Assembly: GCA_002315165.1 (NCBI GenBank)
Contig: DCGC01000022.1
Span: 4,568-32,669 of the forward strand
Reading direction: 5' to 3'
DNA from: Candidatus Saccharibacteria bacterium UBA1788
GTDB lineage: Bacteria > Patescibacteriota > Saccharimonadia > Saccharimonadales > Saccharimonadaceae
DNA length: 28,102 bases
The number at the start of each line of letters is the position of its first letter. The stretch's first letter is position 1. This document shows, in pieces, positions 7,130 to 14,948 of this stretch. The position numbers were made by a program, and so were the translations under genes. The notes beneath the pieces are model-generated. The model saw nothing but the letters and a program-made list of their open reading frames with translations. It made no database searches and had not been told where the DNA came from.

Positions 7130-7966
7130 ATGGTTAAAAAATCTTCTTCAAAAAATTTCATCAAACCTCTTATTGCCCTCCTTACCTTTACCCTTGTTAT
7201 TATTTGCGCTGTCTCTCTTACTATCAAGAAAAACGCCTCCGCCGACTATATTGTCGAAACCAATGCTTTCTTCGCTCCGTTCGAATTTTACGACAACCAA
7301 GAAATCGTCGGTGTGGATGTCGAAATCATCAATAACGTCGCTAAAAAACTTAATAAAACCATTAAAATCAAAGATGTCGAGTTCGACGTCATCATCGATA
7401 ACGTCGCCGAAGGCAAAATCGCTGACGCTGGCGCAGCCGGCCTCACTATCACCCCTTCTCGTGCCGAGAAAGTTAATTTTAGTACCCCTTATTATACCTC
7501 TGTCCAATACATCATCTTTGCCAAAAATTCCGCCCCATCTACTCGTAATGGTCATGTCGTCTGGGAAGCGCTCTCCGGTAAAGTTCTCGGTTCCCAAACT
7601 GGCGGTACTGGCTACCTTTTTGCTAATGACGCCAACATGAACATTAAAGGCTTCGACTCCCACCAGCTCGCTGCCGATGCGATTTCTGCTAATATGGTCG
7701 ACTACGCAATTGCCGACGAACTTGTCGCACAATTTATCGTCAATAATAATTCCAACCTCTCCGCTCTCCCTCTCTATGAGTCTGGCGCCACCGTCGCCGA
7801 AGATTCCCCTGTCGAAGAATCTTATGCTATCGCCGTCAATAAAAATCAACCAGAATTACTTGCCGCCTTCAACGAAGTCATCGCCGAAATGTCCGCTAAA
7901 GACTCCGACAACAAATCCGCCATTGACCGCCTCGTGCTAAAATACATGGGCTTAGAAAATGAATAA
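7130..7966 (+). CDS. Amino-acid ABC transporter substrate-binding protein (family 3)
   Basis: This 278-residue protein is the binding component of a polar amino-acid importer. It starts with a basic segment and a hydrophobic helix (about residues 12-32), then a possible signal-peptidase site near NASA-DY. No proper lipobox cysteine is present, so it may stay anchored by the uncleaved helix. The family-3 solute-binding fold is shown by the early FAPFEFYDNQEIVGVDVEI stretch, the DAGAAGLTITPSRAEKVNFS segment (ligand-contacting in relatives) and YAIADELVAQF. The ATG lies six bases after TATAAT. Its stop overlaps the permease start by eight bases (ATGAATAA). The ligand cannot be told from sequence alone. 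Confidence 0.92.
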   Translation: MVKKSSSKNFIKPLIALLTFTLVIICAVSLTIKKNASADYIVETNAFFAPFEFYDNQEIVGVDVEIINNVAKKLNKTIKIKDVEFDVIIDNVAEGKIADAGAAGLTITPSRAEKVNFSTPYYTSVQYIIFAKNSAPSTRNGHVVWEALSGKVLGSQTGGTGYLFANDANMNIKGFDSHQLAADAISANMVDYAIADELVAQFIVNNNSNLSALPLYESGATVAEDSPVEESYAIAVNKNQPELLAAFNEVIAEMSAKDSDNKSAIDRLVLKYMGLENE

Positions 7967-8648
7967 TTTCCTCCAAAAAATCCTCGAGCTTTTTACCACC
8001 CAAGATTATATCAACTCTTTCCTTCGCGGTTTTCTCCTTACTCTGGAAATCTCCTTTTTCGCAATTATTATCGGTCTAGTTTTAGGAACTATTATCGCTC
8101 TCATCCAAACCGCTAAGCCTTCGCCTTGGCTAGTCATCCCAAAATTCATCTGCAAAGTCTATGTCACAATTATTCGCGGCACTCCAATGGCACTTCAACT
8201 TTTTATTATGTTTTTTATCATCTTCTCTATCCGCAATTTCCCCGAATTAGTCACCGCTTTCCTCGCCTTCGGTCTCAATTCCGCCGCCTACACCTCAGAA
8301 ATCATCCGCGGCGGAATTCTCTCTGTCGATAAAGGTCAAACCGAAGCCGGACTAGCTCTCGGGTTAAGACCATTTACTATTTTTCGCAAAATCGTCGCTC
8401 CCCAAACTATTAAAAATTCCCTTCCCTCTCTAAGTAATGAAATCATCACCGTTATTAAGGAAACCGCCATCGTCAGCATGATTGGTATGTATGATCTCAA
8501 CATGGCCGCCAAAGATATCGGCAGCGGCCAAAATATGTCTAGCTATATCGTCCCAATGGTCGTAGCAGCCCTCTTTTATCTCGCCGTCATCTATTTAATT
8601 TCCTTCGCCATTAGAAAACTCGAAAAAAGGCTTAGAAAACATGATTAA
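7959..8648 (+). CDS. Amino-acid ABC transporter permease (HisMQ/GlnP family)
   Basis: The 229-residue inner-membrane permease has the typical HisM/GlnP layout: a leading helix (about residues 22-48), the RGTPMALQLF motif near 73-82, and the EAA loop EAGLALGLRPFTIFRKIVAPQ (cytoplasmic contact for the ATPase) near 128-148. Several further helices follow. A single permease gene implies a homodimeric channel. It overlaps both neighbours by eight bases, so the three importer genes are translationally coupled in the order binding protein, permease, ATPase. Confidence 0.94.
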   Translation: MNNFLQKILELFTTQDYINSFLRGFLLTLEISFFAIIIGLVLGTIIALIQTAKPSPWLVIPKFICKVYVTIIRGTPMALQLFIMFFIIFSIRNFPELVTAFLAFGLNSAAYTSEIIRGGILSVDKGQTEAGLALGLRPFTIFRKIVAPQTIKNSLPSLSNEIITVIKETAIVSMIGMYDLNMAAKDIGSGQNMSSYIVPMVVAALFYLAVIYLISFAIRKLEKRLRKHD

Positions 8649-9357
8649 AACCAGAAATCTCAAAAAATCTTTTGACACCGTCAAAGTCATCAACAATATT
8701 AACTTCGAGCTAAAACCGGGTGAATGTGTTGCTGTTATCGGTCCATCAGGTAGTGGAAAATCCACTTTTCTCCGACTTATTAACCGCCTAGAAACGCCAA
8801 CTTCCGGAGAAGTTTATTATGGCAGTCAACTTATTACCGATAAGAACATCCGCCTCATTCGCCGTAAAATCGGCATGGTCTTTCAGCATTTCAATCTTAT
8901 CAACAATCTCACCGTCCTAGAAAATCTCACCCTTGCCCCCACCTCGCTCCGACTTCTTTCCGACAAAGCCGCCGAAGAAAAAGCCTTCTCGCTTCTTCGC
9001 CGCATCGGTCTCTATAATAAACGCGACTCCTATCCTTCTTCCCTTTCTGGCGGCCAACAACAACGCGTTGCCATTATTCGTGCTCTTATGCTCGACCCAG
9101 AAGTCCTTCTCTTTGACGAACCTACTTCCGCCCTCGACCCAGAAATGATTGGTGAAGTCCTCGACCTAATTCGCGACGTTCTAAAAGACGGCATGACCGC
9201 AATTATTGTTACCCACGAAATTAATTTTGCAAAAGAGGTCGCCTCTCGTATCGTTTTCATTGATAACGGACGCATCGTAGAAGAAGGGACCCCGAACAAG
9301 TTTTTTACTCATCCGGAATCCCCTCGAGTTAAAGATTTTCTCTCTAAAGTCCTTTAG
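8641..9357 (+). CDS. Amino-acid ABC transporter ATP-binding protein (GlnQ/HisP type)
   Basis: This 238-residue ATPase powers the importer. Walker A is GPSGSGKST (about residues 34-42), the Q-loop region is VFQHFNL, the signature is LSGGQQQRVAI, Walker B is VLLFDEPTSALD, and the switch histidine lies in VTHEINF. The length is usual for GlnQ. The start overlaps the permease stop (ATGATTAA). Its TAG stop overlaps the TAA of the convergent ndk gene, so there is no intergenic space or obvious terminator. Confidence 0.96.
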   Translation: MIKTRNLKKSFDTVKVINNINFELKPGECVAVIGPSGSGKSTFLRLINRLETPTSGEVYYGSQLITDKNIRLIRRKIGMVFQHFNLINNLTVLENLTLAPTSLRLLSDKAAEEKAFSLLRRIGLYNKRDSYPSSLSGGQQQRVAIIRALMLDPEVLLFDEPTSALDPEMIGEVLDLIRDVLKDGMTAIIVTHEINFAKEVASRIVFIDNGRIVEEGTPNKFFTHPESPRVKDFLSKVL

Positions 9358-9869
9358 CGCGTAAATTTTTCGCTAAGGTCAGCATAATTATAAATCTCAG
9401 CTTCATCAAACCAAAGATTAATCTCTTTTTTAGCTTCCTCAACGCTCCCAGAAGCGTGAACCAAATTTGGCACTCCAATTCCCTTTGCATTCGAATAACC
9501 AAAGCTCATATGTGAATAATCACCACGAATCGTTCCCATTTCTGCCGACTTTGGCTCAGTCGGTCCAACAATCTTTCTTACTAGTGGCACCGCCTCAACC
9601 CCCTCAAGCACCATCGCAATCACCGGCCCAGTAGTCATATAAGCTAAGTTATAACGAAACGCTTCTTCCCCACGACGCGTAATCATTTGTCCAATTTCTT
9701 CGTAATGCGCACGGTAGTGGTCTTCGTTCGGCATCACCATTTTCATGCCTACAATCTTTAGCCCTACTCTTTCAAATCTCTGCAAAATCTCACCCACAAT
9801 ACCGCGTTGCACAGCATCAGGCTTGCAAACTACCAAGCTTCTCTGGATTAAATCTTGTTCTTTTCCCAT
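9354..9869 (-). CDS. ndk: Nucleoside diphosphate kinase with a loop insertion
   Basis: Ndk passes phosphate between nucleoside triphosphates and diphosphates through a phosphohistidine. The 171-residue product opens with SLVVCKPDAVQRGIVGEI and has the GTIRGD motif. The active histidine is His138 in NLVHASGS, corresponding to the usual NxxHGSDS. Between GTIRGD and the histidine there are about 20 residues instead of about 10, an insertion that explains part of the extra length; the C-terminal tail is extended too. The start at 9869 is chosen because AGGAGA (9875-9880) lies six bases upstream; ATGs further up fall on or before the -10 box. Convergent with the ABC importer. Confidence 0.93.
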   Translation of the reverse strand: MGKEQDLIQRSLVVCKPDAVQRGIVGEILQRFERVGLKIVGMKMVMPNEDHYRAHYEEIGQMITRRGEEAFRYNLAYMTTGPVIAMVLEGVEAVPLVRKIVGPTEPKSAEMGTIRGDYSHMSFGYSNAKGIGVPNLVHASGSVEEAKKEINLWFDEAEIYNYADLSEKFTR

Positions 9870-9888
9870 AGAAATCTCCTTTTCTCGC

Positions 9889-9897
9889 ATTATACCA
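9889..9897 (-). promoter_or_regulatory. Extended -10 promoter of ndk
   Basis: TGGTATAAT on the minus strand, giving a leader of about 12 bases that just contains the ribosome-binding site AGGAGA. It lies about 20 bases from the divergent recombinase promoter. Confidence 0.6.
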
Positions 9898-9917
9898 CAT
9901 ATATAATATATGTCGTC

Positions 9918-9926
9918 TGTTATAAT
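9918..9926 (+). promoter_or_regulatory. Extended -10 promoter of the Xer-type recombinase
   Basis: TGTTATAAT ends exactly six bases before the ATG at 9933, predicting a leaderless mRNA. Confidence 0.65.
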
Positions 9927-9932
9927 GTACTT

Positions 9933-10856
9933 ATGCATATTTCTGAACTCATTGAAGACTTTCTAGAATCTGTCGAAGTAGAAAAAGGTCGTTCAGTTAA
10001 TACTGTCGACAACTACCGCCGCTATCTCTATCGTTTTTTCGAAATCACCAGTGAATTCGTCTCTGACGATTATCACCCCGAAGAAATCACTCCCGAAATT
10101 CTCCGTAAATACCGCCTAAGATTAAACCGCAACGACACTTCCGACCTAAAAACTATCACCCAAGCCTATCACCTTATCGCTCTCCGCGGTTTTCTTAAAT
10201 ACCTTGCAAAGCGTGGCATAAAATCCCTTGACCCCTCTCTCGTCGAGCTTCCTCATATTATCCGCAAGCAAGTCACCTTTCTCCACTACGACGAAGTCGA
10301 AGATCTTATCGCAGAAATCCCTACGGATACCGAGACCGGCCTTCGCGACCGAGCTATTATTGAGCTTCTTTTCTCTGGTGGACTCCGCGTTTCCGAGTTA
10401 ATTTCGCTCAATCGTGATTCTATCAACCTTGACCGTCGCGAATTCGTCGTTCGCGGCAAAGGCAACAAAGACCGTCCAATCTTTATTTCTAAAGCTGCCG
10501 CAGATTGTGTTCGTGAATATCTTTGCGTTCGCCACGATTCCCTACCAGCTCTTTTTCTTAATAACTCTAAAAATCAACAAGCTGTCGATACTTCTGGCGA
10601 CTTTCGTCGCCTCACGCCTCGTTCAATCGAACGCATAGTCAAACACTACGCTCGCCTAGCCGGCATTACCAAACATGTTTCCCCCCACACTCTTCGTCAT
10701 TCTTTTGCTACCGACCTTCTCATGAACGGCGCCGATCTTCGCTCTGTCCAAGCCCTTCTCGGCCATTCCGACATCTCAACAACCCAAATCTACACCCACG
10801 TCACCGACCCCCACCTGCGCGAAGTTCACGAAAAGTTTCATTCAGAAACCGATTAG
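9933..10856 (+). CDS. Tyrosine recombinase, XerC/XerD type
   Basis: This 307-residue protein has an N-terminal SAM-like DNA-binding domain (about residues 1-88) and a C-terminal catalytic domain. The catalytic set is complete: Arg152 (GGLRVSEL), Lys176 (RGKGNKD), His252 and Arg255 (PHTLRHSF), His278 (LGHSD) and nucleophile Tyr287 (IYTH). Length and motifs fit the housekeeping recombinase that resolves chromosome dimers, and the lone chromosomal position beside ndk argues against a phage integrase. The start is the ATG six bases after TATAAT; 26 upstream open codons overlap the promoter and are dropped. The 3' end overlaps the convergent prepilin peptidase gene by 15 bases. XerC versus XerD cannot be decided. 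Confidence 0.93.
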   Translation: MHISELIEDFLESVEVEKGRSVNTVDNYRRYLYRFFEITSEFVSDDYHPEEITPEILRKYRLRLNRNDTSDLKTITQAYHLIALRGFLKYLAKRGIKSLDPSLVELPHIIRKQVTFLHYDEVEDLIAEIPTDTETGLRDRAIIELLFSGGLRVSELISLNRDSINLDRREFVVRGKGNKDRPIFISKAAADCVREYLCVRHDSLPALFLNNSKNQQAVDTSGDFRRLTPRSIERIVKHYARLAGITKHVSPHTLRHSFATDLLMNGADLRSVQALLGHSDISTTQIYTHVTDPHLREVHEKFHSETD

Positions 10857-11573
10857 TATCACCACTATATATGCCGCCACCAAAAACGGCCCAAAATGTA
10901 TCTTTTTTTGTTTTTTCTTTATCGCCGCCGGCAGCGCATAAAACGTCCCCATCGCATTCGCAAGAAACAGCACCCATAACGCCGCCCACCAATCAGCAAC
11001 CGCCAGAGCAATCGCTAGTCCTAAAATCCAATCTCCACCCCCAACTAATTTTTCTCTTGAGAAAAAATATAATAGATAATATATGCCCGCCAATATCCCC
11101 ACCCCAATCAACGCCCCGCCAAAATCTTCCCAAGAGCGAACTTTAACACCAAAGATTAAAGCTCCAATTATTACCGCAACAATCAGCTGCACCACCGGCA
11201 GCTCTCCCCACTTTCCATCATAAATTGCCAAATACCCCAGCACCCCAACCAATATCAACGTCAACCCCATCTCCACTCCCAGCTCCATCTTTAAACTAAT
11301 CGCAAGAAACGCCAAACCAAACAAAACCTCACTTAAAATCTCAGTCACCCCAATTTTTTTACCACATTTTCTACATTTTCCGCCCAACACCAGCCAAGAA
11401 ATAATCGGTATATTGTCATACCACCTTAACTGGTATCCACAACTTAAACATACCGACCTCTTCCCTAATTTCTTCTTTTTAGTCATAAAAAGCCTCGCCC
11501 TCATCGCCTGACAGCAAACAAACGACCCCACTATCGTTCCGACTAAGAACATCCCTATATAAAATAATGTCAT
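10842..11573 (-). CDS. pilD: Type IV prepilin peptidase (PilD-like)
   Basis: This 243-residue polytopic enzyme cleaves the leader of type IV prepilins and usually methylates the new N-terminus. The cytoplasmic loop carries the paired zinc motifs CLSC (Cys42, Cys45) and CRKC (Cys67, Cys70). The catalytic aspartates are Asp119 (IYDGKWGELP) and Asp181 in GGGDWIL, the GxGD motif, here followed by W rather than the usual basic residue position. About seven hydrophobic segments are visible. It is divergent from a pilin gene and near the whole assembly operon. The ATG lies six bases after TATAAT (11580-11585), so the message is likely leaderless. Confidence 0.93.
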   Translation of the reverse strand: MTLFYIGMFLVGTIVGSFVCCQAMRARLFMTKKKKLGKRSVCLSCGYQLRWYDNIPIISWLVLGGKCRKCGKKIGVTEILSEVLFGLAFLAISLKMELGVEMGLTLILVGVLGYLAIYDGKWGELPVVQLIVAVIIGALIFGVKVRSWEDFGGALIGVGILAGIYYLLYFFSREKLVGGGDWILGLAIALAVADWWAALWVLFLANAMGTFYALPAAIKKKQKKIHFGPFLVAAYIVVILIGF

Positions 11574-11579
11574 ATCTAT

Positions 11580-11585
11580 ATTATA
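11580..11585 (-). promoter_or_regulatory. -10 box of the prepilin peptidase gene
   Basis: TATAAT on the minus strand in an AT-only stretch, six bases before the ATG. No TG extension and no convincing -35 are seen. Confidence 0.5.
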
Positions 11586-11665
11586 TAATAAAAATGCTCT
11601 TGCTAAAACCAGAAAAAATCGCTAATATTATATTAAGCATAACTTTTTCTAAAGAAAGGAAAATA

Positions 11666-12325
11666 ATGACAAAACTTAATATCAACTCTAAAAAAGGCTT
11701 CACCATCATCGAAGTTGTCCTCGTGCTTGCTATCGCAGGTTTGATCTTCTTGATGGTCTTCATCGCTTTGCCAAACCTTCAAAGGACTCAGCGTGACACC
11801 CAACGCCGCAACGACGTCGATCGTGTTTCTAGTGCCTTGATTCAGTATGTTGCCAATAACAACAAACTCCCATCCACGAGCACTAACAACGTTTCTACCG
11901 TTTCCTACGTAGTCGGTTCCGACGTTTCTTCAACCAGCACCGGCGCTTGGGCAAAGTTCTATTGGAACTATCTCCTTGCTAATGGTGATGATTCTTTCGA
12001 AGATGCTAGCGGTGGCAACTACAACCTCGTCGCTACTAACTGCGAAAAAGGCAACACTACGGTAAACATTGACGGCATCGACCGCAATACCTGTACAAGC
12101 AACATCCTCAGCATGACCAATACCGCTTCCCCGCTCAATGCTGATTTCGACATTGCAGCCAACACTAGCCTAGCCGGCTACGAAAGCATCTACACCATCG
12201 TCGTCGCTTCTAACGCTATGTGTGGTAACGAAGAAGATTCTGCCATTGTCTACACCGAAGGCACCCGCAAATTTGCCGTCGCTCTTCGTCTAGAAGGTAC
12301 TGGTATTTACTGCGTAAATAACTAG
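11666..12325 (+). CDS. Type IV pilin-like protein
   Basis: The 219-residue prepilin has a short basic leader (MTKLNINSKKG) and the cleavage/methylation motif G-FTIIE, with the required Glu at mature position 5. A 20-residue hydrophobic helix and a polar globular domain with four cysteines follow (in NCEKG, TCTSN, MCGNE and YCVNN), suggesting two disulphides. An upstream in-frame extension of 33 codons is rejected: the ATG at 11666 has AAAGGA five bases ahead. A weak promoter, TTGCTA (11600) and TAATAT (11623), may serve it. A strong terminator follows the stop, as expected for an abundant subunit. It could be the major pilin or a minor one. Confidence 0.9.
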   Translation: MTKLNINSKKGFTIIEVVLVLAIAGLIFLMVFIALPNLQRTQRDTQRRNDVDRVSSALIQYVANNNKLPSTSTNNVSTVSYVVGSDVSSTSTGAWAKFYWNYLLANGDDSFEDASGGNYNLVATNCEKGNTTVNIDGIDRNTCTSNILSMTNTASPLNADFDIAANTSLAGYESIYTIVVASNAMCGNEEDSAIVYTEGTRKFAVALRLEGTGIYCVNN

Positions 12326-12340
12326 TCGCAAAGTTATGCG

Positions 12341-12371
12341 AAATTACCCCTCCCGGAGGGGTAATTTTTTT
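12341..12371 (+). terminator. Strong intrinsic terminator of the pilin gene
   Basis: A 12-pair stem (12341-12352 with 12356-12367), loop CCG, and a run of T. It separates the pilin from the variable-repeat fragment that follows. Confidence 0.9.
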
Positions 12372-12642
12372 GGCAATTATCTACCTTTCCCGCTCCGGCA
12401 ACAATAATTTCTCTAATGCAGATACTGCTCTTTTGATGGCTCCGCTTGGGTTTGCCCGTGCTGGCTACTACTATTACAATAATGGTAGTCCGGTCAATCA
12501 GTCGTCCTACGGCTACTCCTGGTCGCGCCGTATCCTCTCATCTACGGATTCTTACTACCTGGTCTTCGGTTCCAGCTACGTCGGCCCTCAGCGTAACAAC
12601 TATCGCGGCAGCGCGTTCTCGGTTCGTTGCCTTGCCCGCTAG
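12370..12642 (+). pseudogene. Copy A: orphan fragment of a DGR-type variable lectin-fold protein
   Basis: This frame encodes the C-terminal part of a C-type-lectin/FGE-like variable domain: conserved FSNADTALLMAPLGFARAG, a variable stretch of about 50 residues with scaffold pieces SSYG, SYVGPQ and YRG, and the terminal FSVRCLAR before TAG. The only possible starts are a TTG inside the pilin terminator or the ATG at 12436, neither with a ribosome-binding site, and there is no signal peptide or body domain. It is therefore probably a 5'-truncated target gene or silent cassette, not an expressed protein. It fills the gap between pilin terminator and pilC; its TAG is one base from the convergent pilC stop. 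Confidence 0.7.
12408..12640 (+). repeat. 233-base variable-repeat block, copy A
   Basis: Aligned without gaps to 27870-28102 in inverted orientation. Bases 12408-12465 are identical in both copies. The span 12466-12614 contains all 26 substitutions, and 12615-12640 is identical again. Similarity stops right after CTTGCCCGCT. The substitution pattern is that of adenine-specific mutagenic homing. The template repeat predicted from both copies would have AAC or AAT at most variable codons. Confidence 0.9.
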
Positions 12643-12643
12643 A

Positions 12644-13846
12644 TTATATACTGCTAACCAACGAGTAAATTGGCAACAACGTACCCGCTACGACCACCCC
12701 AATCATCCCTGCCATCACCACCATCAAGATAGGCTCAATCATGGTCGATATGTTTGCAATTTTCTCATCCAATTCCCCCTCATAAACCTGCGCCGCTCTT
12801 CCCAGCATTTCGTCAATCTTACCAGATTGCTCACCAATAGAAGACATCTGCGGCACTAGTGGCAAAATATAATTTCTCCCCTCCAAAGATTCAGACAACG
12901 GCTTACCAGATTTTACTTTTTCTGCGGCTTTATTTATCTCAGCTTCCATTACCAAATTCGCTGTCGCCTTCGCAGAAATATGCATAGCGTCCAACATGGA
13001 CACGCCAGTCATCAAAAGCATCTGCATCGTTCTCGCAAAACGTGTCATATATAGCCTCTTAAACAACCCATTAAACATCGGAACATTCAATTTAAATGTT
13101 GCCCAAATCCTCTTACCCGCATCGGTTTTTGCGTAGCGTACAGAAATTACCGTCAAAACAACAATAATCAATAATACTAGCCACCAAAAAGTCACCAAAA
13201 AATCAGTAATTCCTACTAGTACCTTCGTCAATCCAGGCAAGTCTTTGTCCATATCTGTATATAATTTTTCCACCTCCGGCACCACTGCAAACATCATAAA
13301 AATCAACACCGCAATAATAACAACCAAAATAATCGCCGGATACACCATTGCCCCGCGAATCTTAGAAATCATCGCCGAATCTTTTTCGTCTTGCGTCGCC
13401 AGTTCTTGTAATGCCTGGTCAAGCGTACCACTCATCTCGCCAGCCGCCACCAAGGACAAATAAACATCGTTAAACACTTCTGGATGTTTCTTCATCGCTT
13501 CGGACAATGTTTTACCAGCTTCAATATCGGTCAAAATATCTTCAATCACCGCACGCATTATTTTTGAACTTGCTTGCTCTGCTGCGGTTTTCAAACTAGC
13601 AGCCAACGGTAAACCAGCTCCAATCAAAGTTGCAAACTGCCTAGTAAAAACAATTCTATCCTGCGCCCTTACTTTATTCGTAAAGCGCGCCAAAAAACCA
13701 CTTTTTTCTTCTTGCGTAATTCTATCCGGAATAAAACCTTGCTCAAGCAACAATTTACCGGCCGCTCTTTCACTCTCGGCTTGGATATTTCCTTTTACCG
13801 TTTTACCGGTCTTTTTACTAATTGCCTTATAGACAAACCTTTGCAT
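12644..13846 (-). CDS. pilC: Type IV pilus inner-membrane platform protein PilC (GspF family)
   Basis: PilC is the membrane platform on which PilB and PilT act. The 400-residue protein has the normal family length, an N-terminal YKAISKKTGK-type opening, and two copies of the T2SSF domain (about residues 70-195 and 272-395), each beginning FTRQFATLIGAGLPL or YMTRFARTMQMLLMTGVS. Three membrane segments lie near 168-190, 220-240 and 373-395. It is the last gene of the pilus operon and overlaps the pilT stop by one base (TAATG). Confidence 0.95.
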   Translation of the reverse strand: MQRFVYKAISKKTGKTVKGNIQAESERAAGKLLLEQGFIPDRITQEEKSGFLARFTNKVRAQDRIVFTRQFATLIGAGLPLAASLKTAAEQASSKIMRAVIEDILTDIEAGKTLSEAMKKHPEVFNDVYLSLVAAGEMSGTLDQALQELATQDEKDSAMISKIRGAMVYPAIILVVIIAVLIFMMFAVVPEVEKLYTDMDKDLPGLTKVLVGITDFLVTFWWLVLLIIVVLTVISVRYAKTDAGKRIWATFKLNVPMFNGLFKRLYMTRFARTMQMLLMTGVSMLDAMHISAKATANLVMEAEINKAAEKVKSGKPLSESLEGRNYILPLVPQMSSIGEQSGKIDEMLGRAAQVYEGELDEKIANISTMIEPILMVVMAGMIGVVVAGTLLPIYSLVSSI

Positions 13847-14922
13847 TATCCCCTCATCAATCTTTCAAATTCATTTACATCCACTGCAAACTCACGCGCG
13901 CTTTCGTAAGTTATTACTCCGCCTTGCACCATCTTCGCCAAGGTTCTATCCATAGTTTGCATCCCTTGCGCCGCACCAGTCTGAATCACTGTATCAATTT
14001 GGTGCGTTTTTCCCTCACGAATCAACGACCTCACCGCCGAGTTAGCAACCATGATCTCTGCTGCCGGCAAGCGACCACCGCCAATTGCCGGTATTAACCT
14101 CTGCGAACAAATCGCCATCAGCATATTCGCAAGCTGAGCCCTAATTTGCGGTTGTTGATACGCCGGAAAAACGTCAATCATACGGTCGATAGACTGCGCC
14201 GCCGAATTCGTATGCAGCGTAGCAAGCACCAAATGTCCAGTCTCCGCAATCGTAATAGCTGAAGAAATCGTCTCCAAATCGCGCATCTCGCCAATCAAAA
14301 CCACATCCGGATCCTCACGCAAAGCCGAACGAAGCGCCGCAGAAAAAGAATAGGTATCATAATGCACTTCCCTCTGAACTACCAACGAACGTTGCGACTT
14401 ATGTGTAAATTCAATCGGGTCTTCAATCGTCACGATATGAACAGCTTTTTCGCGATTAATTTTATCAACCAATGCAGCCAAAGTAGTAGATTTTCCCGAA
14501 CCAGTCGGCCCAGTAACCAATACTAAACCTCGCGGATAATCTGCAAAAGATTCCACCACCGCAGGCAAGCCCAACTCACCCACGCCTTTTATCGCGTTTG
14601 GAATCAACCTAAACGCCGCCGCTAAGTTGCCACGCTCATGGAAAGCGTTCACCCTAAACCTTGCCAATTCGCCAAAAGCAAACGAATAGTCAAATTCCTT
14701 ATCTTTCAACAAAATTTTTTGCTGGTCTTCGTCTAGTGTTGCAAACACTAATTGTTCAACTGCCTCTTCGTTCAAATTTGGCAGCCCAGCAATTGGCGTC
14801 AATCTTCCATCAACCCTCAAAATCGGAGGCAACCCAACCTGAATGTGCAAATCCGAAGCTTTACGCTTCACACATTCTTCAAGTAATACCTCAATTCTTA
14901 ACGATTGCCCACTATTTTCCAT
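13846..14922 (-). CDS. pilT: Pilus retraction ATPase PilT
   Basis: PilT is the hexameric motor that depolymerises pili, powering twitching. The 358-residue protein has the PAS-like N-terminal domain (KASDLHIQVG, LRVDGRL), Walker A GPTGSGKST (residues 138-146), the Asp-box TIEDPIEF, Walker B PDVVLIGEMRD and the His-box TLHTNSA. Its presence means that pili can be retracted. The ATG lies six bases after TGGTAAAAT (14929-14937), suggesting an internal leaderless promoter in addition to operon read-through. Confidence 0.96.
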   Translation of the reverse strand: MENSGQSLRIEVLLEECVKRKASDLHIQVGLPPILRVDGRLTPIAGLPNLNEEAVEQLVFATLDEDQQKILLKDKEFDYSFAFGELARFRVNAFHERGNLAAAFRLIPNAIKGVGELGLPAVVESFADYPRGLVLVTGPTGSGKSTTLAALVDKINREKAVHIVTIEDPIEFTHKSQRSLVVQREVHYDTYSFSAALRSALREDPDVVLIGEMRDLETISSAITIAETGHLVLATLHTNSAAQSIDRMIDVFPAYQQPQIRAQLANMLMAICSQRLIPAIGGGRLPAAEIMVANSAVRSLIREGKTHQIDTVIQTGAAQGMQTMDRTLAKMVQGGVITYESAREFAVDVNEFERLMRG

Positions 14923-14928
14923 AATTTT

Positions 14929-14937
14929 ATTTTACCA
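14929..14937 (-). promoter_or_regulatory. Possible internal extended -10 promoter of pilT
   Basis: TGGTAAAAT on the minus strand, six bases before the pilT ATG, in the 26-base gap after pilB. The spacing matches the other leaderless promoters here, but the hexamer is less perfect. Confidence 0.4.
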
Positions 14938-14948
14938 TAATCATTTTT

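Noticed and set aside
7148..7849. A long minus-strand frame opposite the ABC binding protein
   Set aside because: It is a shadow of a codon-biased gene with clear family motifs on the + strand; it has no promoter, ribosome-binding site or recognisable domain.
9855..10856. The Xer-type recombinase as the integrase of a mobile element
   Set aside because: No attachment repeats, phage genes or cargo lie around it, and its length and motifs suit a housekeeping XerC/XerD.
12370..12642. Copy A or copy B as the DGR template repeat itself
   Set aside because: A template should show AAC/AAT at the variable codons. Both copies have mixed TAC, GTC, CGC, CTC and similar codons there, so both look like mutated products.
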